Notes: a model not told the origin generated them from the sequence alone. DNA of 64,000 nt from Paludibacteraceae bacterium (GCA_024399545.1 JAKSNS010000005.1:1-64000); one strand, 5' to 3'; positions 15,924 to 26,087 are shown, counted from the first letter of the stretch. Made by a program: numbers and translations.

Positions 15924-18392
15924 CTAAAACCCTACCGAAACCTTGAAGTTAACCATAAAACCCGAAAGGTAATTAGGCACTGCATATTGCGTATCGTTGA
16001 CATCCGTCACCCAGTAATAAGAATTGACGTTACTGATATTGAACAGGTTGAGGAACTCCAACGTAAGCCAGAAGTTCTCGACAGGCTGGTTTTTCTTGAA
16101 CCACTTTTCCCGTCCTTTAATGAACCCTCTCGAAGCGCCAATATCTACCCTATTGTACGCCTTCGACCTATAGACGGCTTTGTACCTCTCTTCATGCGGA
16201 GCGCCGAAAGGCAAACCGTCCGACCATACGAATTTCAGATACACCTTATACTCAGGGTGGTTAGGCACATAGTCTTGGAAAAATATGGATATGTTGTACC
16301 TCTGTTCGTTAGGTCTTGAAATCCATTGCGGCTCAACCTCGCCAAGGTATCTTCCCGTATTGCTGTAAGCCGAGTAGTGGTCACCTATGATGTTTTCCCT
16401 CACCCTCATCCACGAAAAGGCAATCCACGAGTCTGTCCCCGGCACAAACTCCCCAAACAGTTTCAAATCCACTCCTGCCGCATATGCAGTTGCGTCATTA
16501 ATACCCGAATACCTGATTTTCAGGTTATCCACATAATAACTAATCACTCTGTCGGCTGGCTTGTAATACCCTTCAAGCGTCAATTTGAAAGGACGTCCCC
16601 ACGCCCTAAAATTATAGTCAATACCCAAAACCGCATGCCACGTCCTTTGTGCTTTTATATGCTTGTTCAGAACCACATTATTGTTTCCGTTTTCATCTGC
16701 CACCTCCTGTCTTAACTCTTTGTAAAACGGTGCTTGATAGTACATTCCTCCAGCAAGTCTAAAATCAAAGTCAGCTTTTTCCCAGTCTGGTGTGAAAGTT
16801 ATCATTGCCCTCGGCGATACAAGAAACTCGTTGTTCCACGACCACCAGTTGCCCCTCACTCCAGCCATAAAGTTCCACACCCCGCTGTTTGCAAAAAGCC
16901 TATATTGCTCCTGCAAATACATCTGGATTCTATGCGTTTTCAAATCCACATCCGAATAAAGGTTGTAAATTACATTGACATTCTGCCCATCGTACGGCAA
17001 CGAATACCCAGACGAATCCCTACTCTCCCACTCCGAAATCCTGTCCAACACCATCTCGTATTGGTAACTCAACCCCCAACTTAGTTTATTGTCATTTTTC
17101 TTCCACTCTCCCGAATGCCCCACGTTTACCACCGTGGCACTCAGTCTGTTTCTTGCGTGTTCATGGAATGTCCCTATGCCTATATCCGTCACGTCATCGT
17201 CCGTAGAACTTCCCATTTGTATGTCCGCCAACGAATATTCACCGGTTATGTCATAAGTCTCACGTTCGTCTGTGCTGAATGCGCTGACATTCAACCCTAA
17301 ATTGACACCGTTCACCGGTTTGTATTTCACTCCGAAAGCCCCGAAGTACGTTCTGAAAATATCATATTCCGACCCTCTGAAATCGACGGTAAAAGAGTGT
17401 GCGTCAGACACTGTGCCAAATGATGTTGACCTCGTCTTTGGCACGAATTTGTAATGGTTCAATGATATGTTGCCAAGAAAACTCAAATCAACCCTCTTCC
17501 CCACCTGCCACGTCATGTAAGTTTGATAATCACCATAGTAAGGGGCATATTCTCCTTTTGTGTCCATTGTTCCAAGCAACGTCTGGACTGTCTTAAACCT
17601 CAACCCATGCATCTGTGTGAAGTTTTTCCCTGATGCCCCCACGAAAACTGTCGCTCCTTGTAGCGATGCAGAAATATTTGCCTCGAATTGCTTTGGTTTT
17701 CTATAAACCACATCAAGCACTGAGGCTGATTTGTCACCGTAAGTTGCATCAAAACCGCCTGACGAGAAGTTCACCGCCCCAACCATATCAGGGTTGATTA
17801 TACTCAGTCCCTCCTGTTGTCCGCTGCGTATCAACAATGGCCTATAAACCTCAATGCCATTTATATATACGCTATTCTCATCGTAATTTCCACCCCTCAC
17901 GGAATATTGGGAGCTTAGTTCGTTTGTCGAGTTCACGCCAGGCATCATCGTCAACAGTCCTTCTATTCCTCCACTTGCACTACCAGGCATCACTCTAACG
18001 CCTGACAAGTCAAGTGTCTGCATAGCCGAATTTTGACGCGCCTGCGCCTTAACCACCACCTCGTCAATCATTGTAGTGTCAGCCTGAAGGCGTATTTGCA
18101 AGTTGTATGCTCGTTCGTCCCCCACCCTGAAACGCTTGTATGCAGTCTTATAACCGACGTATGAGAATTTCAGGTATATACTGTCCGCCAACTCCATACC
18201 TACCTCGTAATACCCTTTTTCATTAGTTATCACTCCCCCAGTCTCACCCCCAGAAGTCTTTGTCTGAACTGTTGCCGCCACAATACCTTTCCCCTGCTCG
18301 TCAAGCACATAACCACGCACATAAACCTTCTCCGCTAACAACTCTAACGTCAACGTCAAAACACACGACAATATTACGAATACCCTTTTCAA
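15924..18392 (-). CDS. TonB-dependent outer-membrane receptor
   Basis: 822 residues. It has a signal peptide (about 1-20), a carboxypeptidase-regulatory-like domain (about 23-108; VYVRGYVLDEQGKGIVAATV), a TonB plug (about 120-235; including YSVRGGNYDENSVYINGIEV) and a 22-strand-type barrel to the C-terminus. It is shorter than SusC proteins, lacks a SusD neighbour and has no FecR or sigma factor beside it, so the ligand is unknown. A metal chelate or other small ligand is possible. The start overlaps the helicase stop as ATGA. Confidence 0.9.
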   Translation of the reverse strand: MKRVFVILSCVLTLTLELLAEKVYVRGYVLDEQGKGIVAATVQTKTSGGETGGVITNEKGYYEVGMELADSIYLKFSYVGYKTAYKRFRVGDERAYNLQIRLQADTTMIDEVVVKAQARQNSAMQTLDLSGVRVMPGSASGGIEGLLTMMPGVNSTNELSSQYSVRGGNYDENSVYINGIEVYRPLLIRSGQQEGLSIINPDMVGAVNFSSGGFDATYGDKSASVLDVVYRKPKQFEANISASLQGATVFVGASGKNFTQMHGLRFKTVQTLLGTMDTKGEYAPYYGDYQTYMTWQVGKRVDLSFLGNISLNHYKFVPKTRSTSFGTVSDAHSFTVDFRGSEYDIFRTYFGAFGVKYKPVNGVNLGLNVSAFSTDERETYDITGEYSLADIQMGSSTDDDVTDIGIGTFHEHARNRLSATVVNVGHSGEWKKNDNKLSWGLSYQYEMVLDRISEWESRDSSGYSLPYDGQNVNVIYNLYSDVDLKTHRIQMYLQEQYRLFANSGVWNFMAGVRGNWWSWNNEFLVSPRAMITFTPDWEKADFDFRLAGGMYYQAPFYKELRQEVADENGNNNVVLNKHIKAQRTWHAVLGIDYNFRAWGRPFKLTLEGYYKPADRVISYYVDNLKIRYSGINDATAYAAGVDLKLFGEFVPGTDSWIAFSWMRVRENIIGDHYSAYSNTGRYLGEVEPQWISRPNEQRYNISIFFQDYVPNHPEYKVYLKFVWSDGLPFGAPHEERYKAVYRSKAYNRVDIGASRGFIKGREKWFKKNQPVENFWLTLEFLNLFNISNVNSYYWVTDVNDTQYAVPNYLSGFMVNFKVSVGF

Positions 18393-20602
18393 TCCAAATC
18401 AGAAATATCTAATTTAAGCCTTGCGAATTTCAAAATCAATGTCTTTACGCCACTTGTCTCGAATTTCACCACAGCCCTCGCGTTTTCGCCAGTACCCTCT
18501 GTCGAAAGCACCTCTCCCTTGCCGAATTTTGTATGCACGACTTTCATACCAACGACAACAGACGTCAACATGCCGACATTCTGCTGTGTATTTACCTCAG
18601 CACTTGCCACCTTCGCTATTTTCCTGCCCCTCTGCATTGCTCTTGGCAGGTTAAGGTATTCAGCGTCAATATCCTGAATGAAGCGGCTTGGCTCCGAGAA
18701 CATCCTCTGACCATTTATAAACCTGCTCTGCGCAAACGAGATGAAACACGACTCCTTCGCCCTTGTAATCGCCACATAGAGCAAACGTCTCTCCTCCTCT
18801 ATCTCACTCGGGCTTAACGACATCATGCTTGGCAGCAGGTTCTCCTCTGCCCCCGCCACAAACACGACATTAAATTCCAGTCCTTTGGCAGCATGCATCG
18901 TCATTAGTGTCACGGTGTCAGTCCCTTCAGTTTTTGAATTATCTTGGTCAGTTATCAACGAAATCACGCTGAGAAAATCGGTGAGTCCAATCTCCGTATC
19001 TCCATCGTTAACCCTTTTATCGCAAAACTCAAGCACAGACCCCTCAAACTCCTGCAAGTTCTCAAACCTCGAAATCCCCTCTGGTGTAGTGTCCAACGCA
19101 GCATCAGCCAGCAGTCTGCTCTCATTTATCAAACTCTTGACTACACTGTGTGCATCAGCTCCAACCGCCATTTCCGAATGTCGCTTTATCAATTGACCAA
19201 ACTGCACGATTTTCTTCTGTGTCCCAGCATTTAGTTCTGAACTATACTCCCCAGGATTGCACAGTATATCAAGCATATCGACATCAATGTTCGACTCCTT
19301 CGCCCTCAAAATCCTCTCTAAGGTCGTCTGTCCAATTCCTCTTGCAGGCACGTTTATTATTCGTTTCAGTGCCTCAACATCCTCATGGTTAACCACCAGT
19401 CTGAGGTAAGCTATTATATCTTTTATCTCTTTCCTTTGGTAGAAAGACAATCCTCCATATATCTTATACGGCACTTTTTTCCTTCTGAAACAATCTTCCA
19501 GCACACGGCTCTGAGCGTTTGTCCTATACAAGACAGCAATATCCGAGTATGAGGCGAAATGCCCATCCACTTGCCTTTGCACCTCACGAGCGATCTCCTC
19601 AGCCTCCATCACGTCATCCATACATTGGCTGATTTTTATCGGACTACCCACGCTGTTTTTGCTGAATACTTTTTTCCGTATCTGGTTTCTGTTCTTTTCT
19701 ATCAACGAGTTGGCTGCATTGACAATTGTTTGCGTTGACCTATAGTTCTGCTCCAATTTGAATAGTTTACAGCCAGGGAATATGTTCCTGAATGATAAAA
19801 TATTCTGTATCTCTGCCCCTCTGAACGAATAAATGCTCTGCGCATCATCTCCCACCACGCAAACATTGCCGTATCTTCTTGCCAACATTGTCACTATCCT
19901 ATGCTGCACCGCATTCGTATCTTGATACTCGTCCACCAATATATATTGGAATCTCTCCTGATACCTTTCCAGCACATCTGGGTTTTTGATGAACAGTTTA
20001 GCCGTAAACATCAGCAGGTCATCGAAATCCATCGCATTTGCCTCACGGAGTCTCTGCTGGTAGAGTTGATAGACCATAAACAACATTGGTCTGTTGTATC
20101 TGTCGTCCGATAATCTTGCCTCTTTGTTGTCCGCATAATCCCGCTCGTCCATCATGCTATTCTTTGCCGCCGAAATCCTGTTCTGCACGACGCTCGGTTT
20201 GTATGCCTTCTCATCCAATGCAAGCTGCTTGATGATAGTCTTTATCAAGCTTTTGCTGTCACTGGTATCATAAACCGTAAATTGCGGGTTGAAACCAATC
20301 CTATTGGCTTCAATCCGCAATATCCTTAGAAAAATCGAATGGAACGTACCCATCCATAGCAACTTCGACTGTTGAAGTCCAACCACCCCCTGAATCCTGC
20401 TCCGCATCTCCCTCGCCGCTTTGTTGGTGAAGGTCAATGCCAAAATATTGCTCGCAGGTATTCCCTGCTCTATCAGGTAAGCGATTTTATAGGTCAACAC
20501 CCTGGTCTTGCCCGAACCTGCGCCTGCCACTATAACCGAAGCTCCCTCGGTGTTCTCAACGGCTGCAAGTTGCGATGGGTTGAGCAGTTCTGCATAATCC
20601 AT
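18389..20602 (-). CDS. uvrD: UvrD/PcrA-type superfamily 1 DNA helicase
   Basis: 737 residues. SF1A motifs are present: Walker A AGAGSGKTR (26-34), motif Ia TFTNKAAREM, motif II LVDEYQDTN, motif III GDDAQSIYSFRGA, motif IV QNYRST, and motif V/VI TMHAAKGLEF and VAITRAKE. It has the PcrA-like C-terminal extension. The enzyme unwinds 3'-5' in mismatch and nucleotide excision repair. UvrD and PcrA cannot be separated by eye. It is coupled to asnS upstream (TGATG) and to the TonB receptor downstream. Confidence 0.93.
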   Translation of the reverse strand: MDYAELLNPSQLAAVENTEGASVIVAGAGSGKTRVLTYKIAYLIEQGIPASNILALTFTNKAAREMRSRIQGVVGLQQSKLLWMGTFHSIFLRILRIEANRIGFNPQFTVYDTSDSKSLIKTIIKQLALDEKAYKPSVVQNRISAAKNSMMDERDYADNKEARLSDDRYNRPMLFMVYQLYQQRLREANAMDFDDLLMFTAKLFIKNPDVLERYQERFQYILVDEYQDTNAVQHRIVTMLARRYGNVCVVGDDAQSIYSFRGAEIQNILSFRNIFPGCKLFKLEQNYRSTQTIVNAANSLIEKNRNQIRKKVFSKNSVGSPIKISQCMDDVMEAEEIAREVQRQVDGHFASYSDIAVLYRTNAQSRVLEDCFRRKKVPYKIYGGLSFYQRKEIKDIIAYLRLVVNHEDVEALKRIINVPARGIGQTTLERILRAKESNIDVDMLDILCNPGEYSSELNAGTQKKIVQFGQLIKRHSEMAVGADAHSVVKSLINESRLLADAALDTTPEGISRFENLQEFEGSVLEFCDKRVNDGDTEIGLTDFLSVISLITDQDNSKTEGTDTVTLMTMHAAKGLEFNVVFVAGAEENLLPSMMSLSPSEIEEERRLLYVAITRAKESCFISFAQSRFINGQRMFSEPSRFIQDIDAEYLNLPRAMQRGRKIAKVASAEVNTQQNVGMLTSVVVGMKVVHTKFGKGEVLSTEGTGENARAVVKFETSGVKTLILKFARLKLDISDLD

Positions 20603-22008
20603 CAGAATTCACAATTATTTGGCGTTCTTGGGAATGGAATGACATCCCTGATGTTCTGCATACCTGTCACGAAGAGCATCAAACGCTCAAATCCTAAGCC
20701 GAAACCGCTGTGAGGCACTGTGCCGAAACGTCTTGTGTCAAGGTACCACCAGATGTCTTTGTCTGGCACACCCATCTCTTTCGCCCTACGAGCCAGTTTC
20801 TCATAGTCCTCCTCACGCTGCGAACCACCGATGATTTCGCCAATCTTAGGGAAAAGCACATCCATGGCTCTGACGGTCTTTCCGTCGTCGTTCTGCTTCA
20901 TATAGAACGACTTTATCTCTTTAGGATAGTCTGTCAAGATAACAGGTCTCTTGAAATGCTCCTCGACAAGGTATCTCTCATGCTCTGACTGCAAATCCGT
21001 GCCCCAATCAACAGGGAACTCAAATTTATGACCGTTCTTCACTGCCTCTTTCAGTATCTCAACACCCTCAGTGTAAGTAAGTCTCTTGAAGTCGTTGTTC
21101 ACTACGAAGTTCAGACGCTCAATGAGTTCTTTGTCGAACATATTGCAGAGGAACTGAATGTCGTCCGTACATTTTTCCAATGCCCAACGCACGCAGTACT
21201 GAATGAAATCCTGCGCCAAAGCCATATTATCCTCAATCTCATAGAAAGCGATTTCAGGCTCAATCATCCAGAACTCTGCGAGATGGCGAGGGGTGTTGGA
21301 GTTCTCAGCCCTGAACGTAGGGCCAAAGGTGTATATCTTACCCAACGAGGTAGCGGCAAGTTCACCCTCCAACTGTCCAGAAACAGTCAGCGACACTGAC
21401 TTTCCGAAGAAGTCGTCCGAGTAATCTATCTTTCCGTCGTCGTTCTTTTTCAGGTTATAAAGGTTCTTGGTCGTAACCTGAAACATCTGACCCGCACCTT
21501 CGCAGTCTGAGCCTGTAATCAATGGCGTGTGGAAATAGAAGTACCCATGCTCATGAAAATAGGTATGTATGGCAATAGCCATATTGTGGCGTATCCTGAA
21601 AATTGCGCCGAAAGTGTTAGTCCTTGGACGCAGGTGAGCAATTTCACGCAGGTACTCCATCGTGTGACCTTTTTTCTGCAATGGGTATTTCTCAGGGTCT
21701 GCGGTACCATAAACCAGTATTTCTTCTGCTTGAATCTCAACGCTCTGACCTTTTCCCATTGATTCCACCAGTTTGCCGTTCACCGAAAGGCTGGCACCTG
21801 TGGTGATTGGTTTCAAATACTCTTCACCGAATTTCTCAATATCGACAACAATCTGTACGTTATTGATGGTCGAACCATCATTCAAAGCGATGAAACTTAC
21901 GTTTTTGTTTCCACGCCTTGTCCTTACCCAACCTTTGACATTGACCGTTTGTCCATAGTCTGTCCTTTTGAGTAAATCAACAATCTCCGTTCTTTTGATG
22001 TTTTCCAT
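20602..22008 (-). CDS. asnS: Asparaginyl-tRNA synthetase
   Basis: 468 residues. An N-terminal OB anticodon-binding domain ([20 protein letters not shown]) precedes a class II catalytic core with motif 2 ([21 protein letters not shown]) and motif 3 (GFGLGFERL). [20 protein letters not shown] and the full length match bacterial AsnRS over AspRS. It charges tRNA-Asn with asparagine. A terminator at 22021-22050 separates it from gldJ, so it heads its own unit with the helicase and receptor. Confidence 0.95.
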   Translation of the reverse strand: MENIKRTEIVDLLKRTDYGQTVNVKGWVRTRRGNKNVSFIALNDGSTINNVQIVVDIEKFGEEYLKPITTGASLSVNGKLVESMGKGQSVEIQAEEILVYGTADPEKYPLQKKGHTMEYLREIAHLRPRTNTFGAIFRIRHNMAIAIHTYFHEHGYFYFHTPLITGSDCEGAGQMFQVTTKNLYNLKKNDDGKIDYSDDFFGKSVSLTVSGQLEGELAATSLGKIYTFGPTFRAENSNTPRHLAEFWMIEPEIAFYEIEDNMALAQDFIQYCVRWALEKCTDDIQFLCNMFDKELIERLNFVVNNDFKRLTYTEGVEILKEAVKNGHKFEFPVDWGTDLQSEHERYLVEEHFKRPVILTDYPKEIKSFYMKQNDDGKTVRAMDVLFPKIGEIIGGSQREEDYEKLARRAKEMGVPDKDIWWYLDTRRFGTVPHSGFGLGFERLMLFVTGMQNIRDVIPFPRTPNNCEF

Positions 22009-22020
22009 ATATGTAAAAGA

Positions 22021-22050
22021 GAAAAAGGCGGGCTTTAAGCACCCGCCCTT
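22021..22050 (-). terminator. Terminator downstream of gldJ
   Basis: On the minus strand GGCGGG-loop-CCCGCC is followed by TTTTTC. It lies 23 bases after the gldJ stop and just upstream of asnS. Confidence 0.8.
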
Positions 22051-22072
22051 ATATTATATAATGAATATTACA

Positions 22073-23704
22073 TTACTTGTGATATGTCTCACGTCCATGT
22101 TCGTTACCACCAACGGTACTCATAACGCAACGGAAACCTATATCGTTGCTGCTACGTTTCTCCTCAAGGGCGCGACGACGAGAAGGATTCAGCCACAAAG
22201 CACGGTCGTTCCAACCACCGCCTTTATATACGCGTTGTGTCTTGGTAATCATATTGGCCTTCTCTAATGGTGTGGCATTGTTATATGCCAATACTGAATC
22301 CTGAAGTGCTGACTCTGCGTCACCATCTTTGTAATCACGGTAGTCACCACCTGTCTTCGAAATCCCACGCTCCTCTATCATCACCTTTCTCATCGAGTCA
22401 CGGTCTGCTGGGCTGAGGTAAGCGAAGTGTTTGTTAAGCATATTCTCAGCATAGACAGAGTCTGACTCAAACTCATTACCACGGTACGAGTTTATATCGT
22501 CCTGAACGCCTGTCACTGCACGGTAAACATCCTTAACCCACTCGTTTACGTTACCTGCCATGTTATACAATCCGTATGCGTTAGGCAAGAAGAAGTTAAC
22601 TGGCACTGTCAGAGTGTTGTTAATCTGGATACCGATAGGGTCTCCACGTCCCCTACGGCAGTTTGCGAGAAACTCACCCCTTGTCTTTTTCTGGTCAAGC
22701 GAACGAAGTTGGTCACCCTTCCAAGGATATGTGTTCAGCTCTTGGTAGATACCGTCAACTGTCTCGACACTATATGCGGCATACTCCCACTCCATCTCTG
22801 TTGGGAGTCTTACGTAAGCATCATACAATGCGCCATCCAAAGCCACTTTCCACTCGTCTGGGTCAACAACGCCGTCGCCGTTTGCGTCGTATGCCTCGTT
22901 GCCTTCCCAATCAAAGTCCAACTCTGGGATTTCAACCTCCTCATATCCGTAACGGTTTGCCTCTTCCTGTGCGATTTCCTGTGCCTTACCGAGCAAATCC
23001 TCAATCTCCTCAGAAAACGCAGGGCTGTTGATGTAAGCCACATAATCGCGAGCATGTTTTGTTGTGAAAGCATACATATATGCTGAGTCAGGATGATGTT
23101 CCCTAACTTGTACATTGGCAATCTCCAATGGCTTGTATGGGATGATACCTCTCATAATGAGTTCGTTCTCGTTGATACGGTCCGTACGCCAATCGCAATA
23201 TGCGGTAGCCTGTACCCAACTTACACCAACGACTGGATAGAAGCTGTATGCGACGTGCGAATAGTAGTTCTCAACGTATGGCTCGTTGTAGGCCAACTCC
23301 CTACGCCAAACTGACTCGTCTGGCAAAGCGAGTACGATTCTCCTTGGATCATGTTTCCATACGACTGACATCCATGTGACGTATTCACGCCAGTTGAGGT
23401 TCGTAACCTCGAACTCATCCATATAGAAACCAGATGCGGCAACCCTTTTCTTAGCGTTGTTCTCTGGCGATGAAAGCATCTCGGCGTTCTGTCCACGTAC
23501 CGATGTCGCTACTGGAATATAAATCATTCCATCTGGACATTTACCATGATACTCGGTGTTTACATTGAAGTAACCTTCCCCAGGACGGTTGTATTTCCAC
23601 CCTGTTTTCTCCGATGTAGTGTACATCGAGTTACGGTTACACCCCGTAAATAGCAGCCCGATTCCGCAAACAAGCAGAACCAAAACTTTTGTAATTGATT
23701 TCAT
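22073..23704 (-). CDS. gldJ: GldJ-like gliding/type IX secretion lipoprotein
   Basis: 543 residues from the ATG at 23704, chosen because it gives a lipoprotein signal with the lipobox cysteine at 22 (LLFTGC); an upstream extension would cross the promoter. The mature protein starts with a GldJ-like stretch (SEKTGWKYN). A formylglycine-generating-enzyme-like (sulfatase-modifying) domain follows, with GGWNDRALWLNPSRRRAL near the end. An EF-hand-like loop DANGDGVVDPDEW is inserted mid-protein. GldJ/GldK lipoproteins stabilise the type IX motor ring; GldJ is favoured over GldK but not proven. Confidence 0.78.
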   Translation of the reverse strand: MKSITKVLVLLVCGIGLLFTGCNRNSMYTTSEKTGWKYNRPGEGYFNVNTEYHGKCPDGMIYIPVATSVRGQNAEMLSSPENNAKKRVAASGFYMDEFEVTNLNWREYVTWMSVVWKHDPRRIVLALPDESVWRRELAYNEPYVENYYSHVAYSFYPVVGVSWVQATAYCDWRTDRINENELIMRGIIPYKPLEIANVQVREHHPDSAYMYAFTTKHARDYVAYINSPAFSEEIEDLLGKAQEIAQEEANRYGYEEVEIPELDFDWEGNEAYDANGDGVVDPDEWKVALDGALYDAYVRLPTEMEWEYAAYSVETVDGIYQELNTYPWKGDQLRSLDQKKTRGEFLANCRRGRGDPIGIQINNTLTVPVNFFLPNAYGLYNMAGNVNEWVKDVYRAVTGVQDDINSYRGNEFESDSVYAENMLNKHFAYLSPADRDSMRKVMIEERGISKTGGDYRDYKDGDAESALQDSVLAYNNATPLEKANMITKTQRVYKGGGWNDRALWLNPSRRRALEEKRSSNDIGFRCVMSTVGGNEHGRETYHK

Positions 23705-23758
23705 ATTGCTTATTATTACCATATTAACTAACTTGATGCTTCCCACAATAAAGCGCGA

Positions 23759-23766
23759 CAAAGTTA
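23759..23766 (-). promoter_or_regulatory. -7 box for gldJ
   Basis: The minus strand reads TAACTTTG, 55 bases upstream of the gldJ ATG at 23704. This supports the short start for gldJ. Confidence 0.6.
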
Positions 23767-23848
23767 CAAAAAATAATTGACATAGAATCCTTTTTCCTGT
23801 TTTTTTTTCATTATTCCGCAAAAATATTTCTATGTCCGTTTTTTTTAC

Positions 23849-23856
23849 TATCTTTG
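23849..23856 (+). promoter_or_regulatory. -7 box for folP
   Basis: TATCTTTG lies 23 bases upstream of the folP ATG and points away from the gldJ promoter. Confidence 0.6.
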
Positions 23857-23878
23857 CACCCCGAAAACCTTCTGTCTT

Positions 23879-24742
23879 ATGAACGTTACAACATCTCCGA
23901 TTATTGTGTTGAAAGGCCGTTCCTTTGACCTCTCCTCACCCCTGGTCATGGCCATTGTCAACGCCACCCACGACTCTTTTTACCCCTCGTCACGCAACGC
24001 CACTCCAGACCTGCTGAAGTTCCGCATTGACGAGGCTGTTTCCCAAGGTGCTGACATTCTTGATATTGGCGGATGCTCAACCCGCCCTGACGCTTCTCCT
24101 GTTCCTGAAGACGAGGAACTCGACCGTGTCTCCCTCGCCTTCTCTTTGGCACGTTCCATAGCAGGCGACATTCCAACCTCCGTTGACACCTTCCGTGCAT
24201 CCGTCGCACGTCTCGCAGTCAACGATTTCGGCTGTGACATCATCAACGACATCTCCGCTTTCACCCTTGACCCTGAACTTTTGCCAACCGTCGCACAACT
24301 CCAACGCCCCTATATCCTAACACATTCCGCAGGCATCGCACTCTCTAACGACCTTTTTTCGCCTGACGACACCCCCGAGGACCTCTTCCTCTCATCCGTC
24401 CTTCGGTTTTTCGCACGTAAAATCGACCAACTCCGCTCGACAGGTTTCAATAATAACGTAATCATAGACCCAGGTTTCGGCTTCTCCAAGAACTTACGTC
24501 AAAACTACTTCCTCCTCCGCAACCTCTCCCTCCTCCGCTGCTTCAACGAGCCAATCCTCGTTGGCCTCTCCCGCAAATCCATGATTTACCGCCCATTGAA
24601 CCTCACCCCCGAACAAGCGCTCAACGGCACGACAGCACTCAACACACTTGCCCTCAACAACGGTGCAAACATCCTCCGCGTACACGATGTCGCCGAGGCA
24701 ATCCAAATCCGACAACTCTATAAACTGACACTCGGCAAATAA
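23879..24742 (+). CDS. folP: Dihydropteroate synthase
   Basis: 287 residues. It is a TIM-barrel FolP with recognisable loops: VMAIVNATHDSFY (pterin/metal loop, usually NxTPDSF), DIGGCSTRPDA (usually DIGGESTRPGA), DPGFGFSKN, GLSRKSMI and the C-terminal RVHDVAEA. The enzyme joins p-aminobenzoate to dihydropterin pyrophosphate in folate synthesis and is the target of sulfonamides. Two signature positions differ from the usual motif (P to H, E to C). It is transcribed alone from a promoter divergent to gldJ. Confidence 0.9.
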   Translation: MNVTTSPIIVLKGRSFDLSSPLVMAIVNATHDSFYPSSRNATPDLLKFRIDEAVSQGADILDIGGCSTRPDASPVPEDEELDRVSLAFSLARSIAGDIPTSVDTFRASVARLAVNDFGCDIINDISAFTLDPELLPTVAQLQRPYILTHSAGIALSNDLFSPDDTPEDLFLSSVLRFFARKIDQLRSTGFNNNVIIDPGFGFSKNLRQNYFLLRNLSLLRCFNEPILVGLSRKSMIYRPLNLTPEQALNGTTALNTLALNNGANILRVHDVAEAIQIRQLYKLTLGK

Positions 24743-24743
24743 A

Positions 24744-24938
24744 TTAAGGGTGGTTCTATTAATTAGGTTGAGACGATTTTGAAGTTTATTTTTAGCAGAT
24801 TGCTGTGCGGAAGGAGGGAGCAATGCGGGCATTGTGACCGACTAACAATCAGCAAGATGCAAAAATAAATTCAAAAGCGTCCAATCATGAACCATCAGCC
24901 TTGTTTCCTAAAAACATAATTAATAGAACCACCCTTAA
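24744..24938. mobile_element. MITE-like palindromic element, 195 bp
   Basis: Perfect 22-base terminal inverted repeats (24744-24765 and 24917-24938; outer end TTAAGGGTGGTTCTATTAAT) bound an element with no coding capacity. The inner arms are also imperfectly complementary: 24766-24805 pairs with about 24848-24885, with an extra 40 bases in the right arm. The element could fold into a long hairpin. Part of its left arm recurs at 122-166. It lies two bases after the folP stop and may act as its terminator. Confidence 0.75.
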
Positions 24939-25079
24939 CCACAAGCTCCGAAATTAGCCCACGGGCGTAAGCCCTGGATTAAATAAGCGACACAAAATTC
25001 CACCTTTCGAGTGGCTTTTGAGCCCTCTGAAAAGCCGTCCCGCTAACCCTTTGAACACCAAACAACATAAACTTGAAAT
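24939..25079. other. Non-coding stretch between MITE and amidase gene
   Basis: No gene is seen. The stretch holds a short palindrome around GGGCGTAAGCCC (24963-24974) and low-complexity degenerate sequence of a kind found between Bacteroidales genes. With 24743-24938 it forms the 337-base gap after folP. No clear promoter box is visible for the next gene. Confidence 0.4.
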
Positions 25080-25853
25080 ATGAATATAACAATCATCCAA
25101 AACCAAATCATTTGGGGCGACAAAGCCACCAACCTCAACGTTTTCGGAAACATTTGCCGCAAACTTTACGGAAAAACAGACCTCGTAGTCCTCCCCGAAA
25201 TGTTCTCTACAGGTTTCAGCGTTGACCATCCTGAATTTTCCGAATCAACCTCTGGCGAGGCAATCTCACTCATCAAAACCCTCGCCAATGAAGGCGATTA
25301 CGCCATTGCGGGCAGTTTCATGGCGGCTGAAAACGGCCGTTCCTACAATCGTGGCTTTTTCTGTCTCCCTGACGGCACAATCTCTTTCGCCGACAAACGC
25401 CACCTTTTCATAGGCGACGAGCAGAAGTTTTTCTCCCCTGGCAACCGCCACCTCGACATCGAGTATAAAGGTGTGCGTTTCCGCCTCCTCATCTGTTTCG
25501 ACCTCCGCTTTCCTGTCTGGAGCCGCAACGCCTCTGGCAACGACTACGATGTACTCATCTATTCCGCCAACTGGCCAAAGTCACGCATTGACGCCTGGGA
25601 CATTCTCACTCGCGCACGCGCAGTCGAAAATCAAGCATACGTCATCGCCGTAAACGCCATAGGCACCGACTCTTACCACGTCGAGCATAACGGCCATTCC
25701 GTCATCATCGACCCTCGTGGCAACATCCTCCAATCCCTCGCCGACTCTGAGCAAGGCATTCGTTCCGCCGACATCGACCTTGACTTCCTCCAGAAACTCC
25801 GCACACGCTTCCCCTTCTCCAAATCCAACGATTCGTTTACTATAAACCTATAA
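25080..25853 (+). CDS. Nitrilase-superfamily omega-amidase (YafV/Nit2-like)
   Basis: 257 residues covering one carbon-nitrogen hydrolase domain. The Glu-Lys-Cys triad is visible: E40 (VVLPEMFSTGF), K106 (DKRHLF) and C139 (LLICFDLRFP). The MFSTGF motif and overall length match the omega-amidase group, which hydrolyses alpha-ketoglutaramate or alpha-ketosuccinamate left by glutamine or asparagine transaminases. It is cytoplasmic, with no signal peptide. It converges on the truncated nuclease gene seven bases away. Confidence 0.88.
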   Translation: MNITIIQNQIIWGDKATNLNVFGNICRKLYGKTDLVVLPEMFSTGFSVDHPEFSESTSGEAISLIKTLANEGDYAIAGSFMAAENGRSYNRGFFCLPDGTISFADKRHLFIGDEQKFFSPGNRHLDIEYKGVRFRLLICFDLRFPVWSRNASGNDYDVLIYSANWPKSRIDAWDILTRARAVENQAYVIAVNAIGTDSYHVEHNGHSVIIDPRGNILQSLADSEQGIRSADIDLDFLQKLRTRFPFSKSNDSFTINL

Positions 25854-25859
25854 TGTGTT

Positions 25860-26087
25860 TCAATCTTTCTTCACCTTCCAGTCCTTGACCGCCAGTTTGG
25901 TCATGTCAAACCGTATGCCCACCTTCACCACCTTTCGCCCGTCTGTCGTGTATGGCACGCCGTAATCCCCGCTCTCTATCTGCTTCAGCGCAGAGAGTGG
26001 CGTGCCATGCAGTTTCAACTCCATAACATAAATCGTCTCTGGGATATATGTTCCTTCTGTTATATACCTCCTTTGTTGAGACTCATC
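25860..26087 (-). pseudogene. C-terminal remnant of a PD-(D/E)XK nuclease/AAA-ATPase-like protein
   Basis: An open frame of about 75 codons ends at 25860 and encodes only the last part of the DUF1703-type family common in Bacteroidetes. It holds the nuclease E-x-K strand (YVMELKL), then QIESGDYGVPY and DGRKVVKVGIRFD. A stop lies just upstream in frame (26088-26090), and the roughly 450-residue ATPase part is missing. A promoter box survives at 26100-26107. The gene looks deleted internally, leaving both ends. Confidence 0.72.

Noticed and set aside
15924..18392. SusC-type glycan receptor
   Set aside because: Length is about 820 residues, no SusD gene adjoins and no polysaccharide-utilisation enzymes are nearby.
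23705..23821. N-terminal extension of gldJ
   Set aside because: It would run across the TAACTTTG promoter box and bury the lipoprotein signal.
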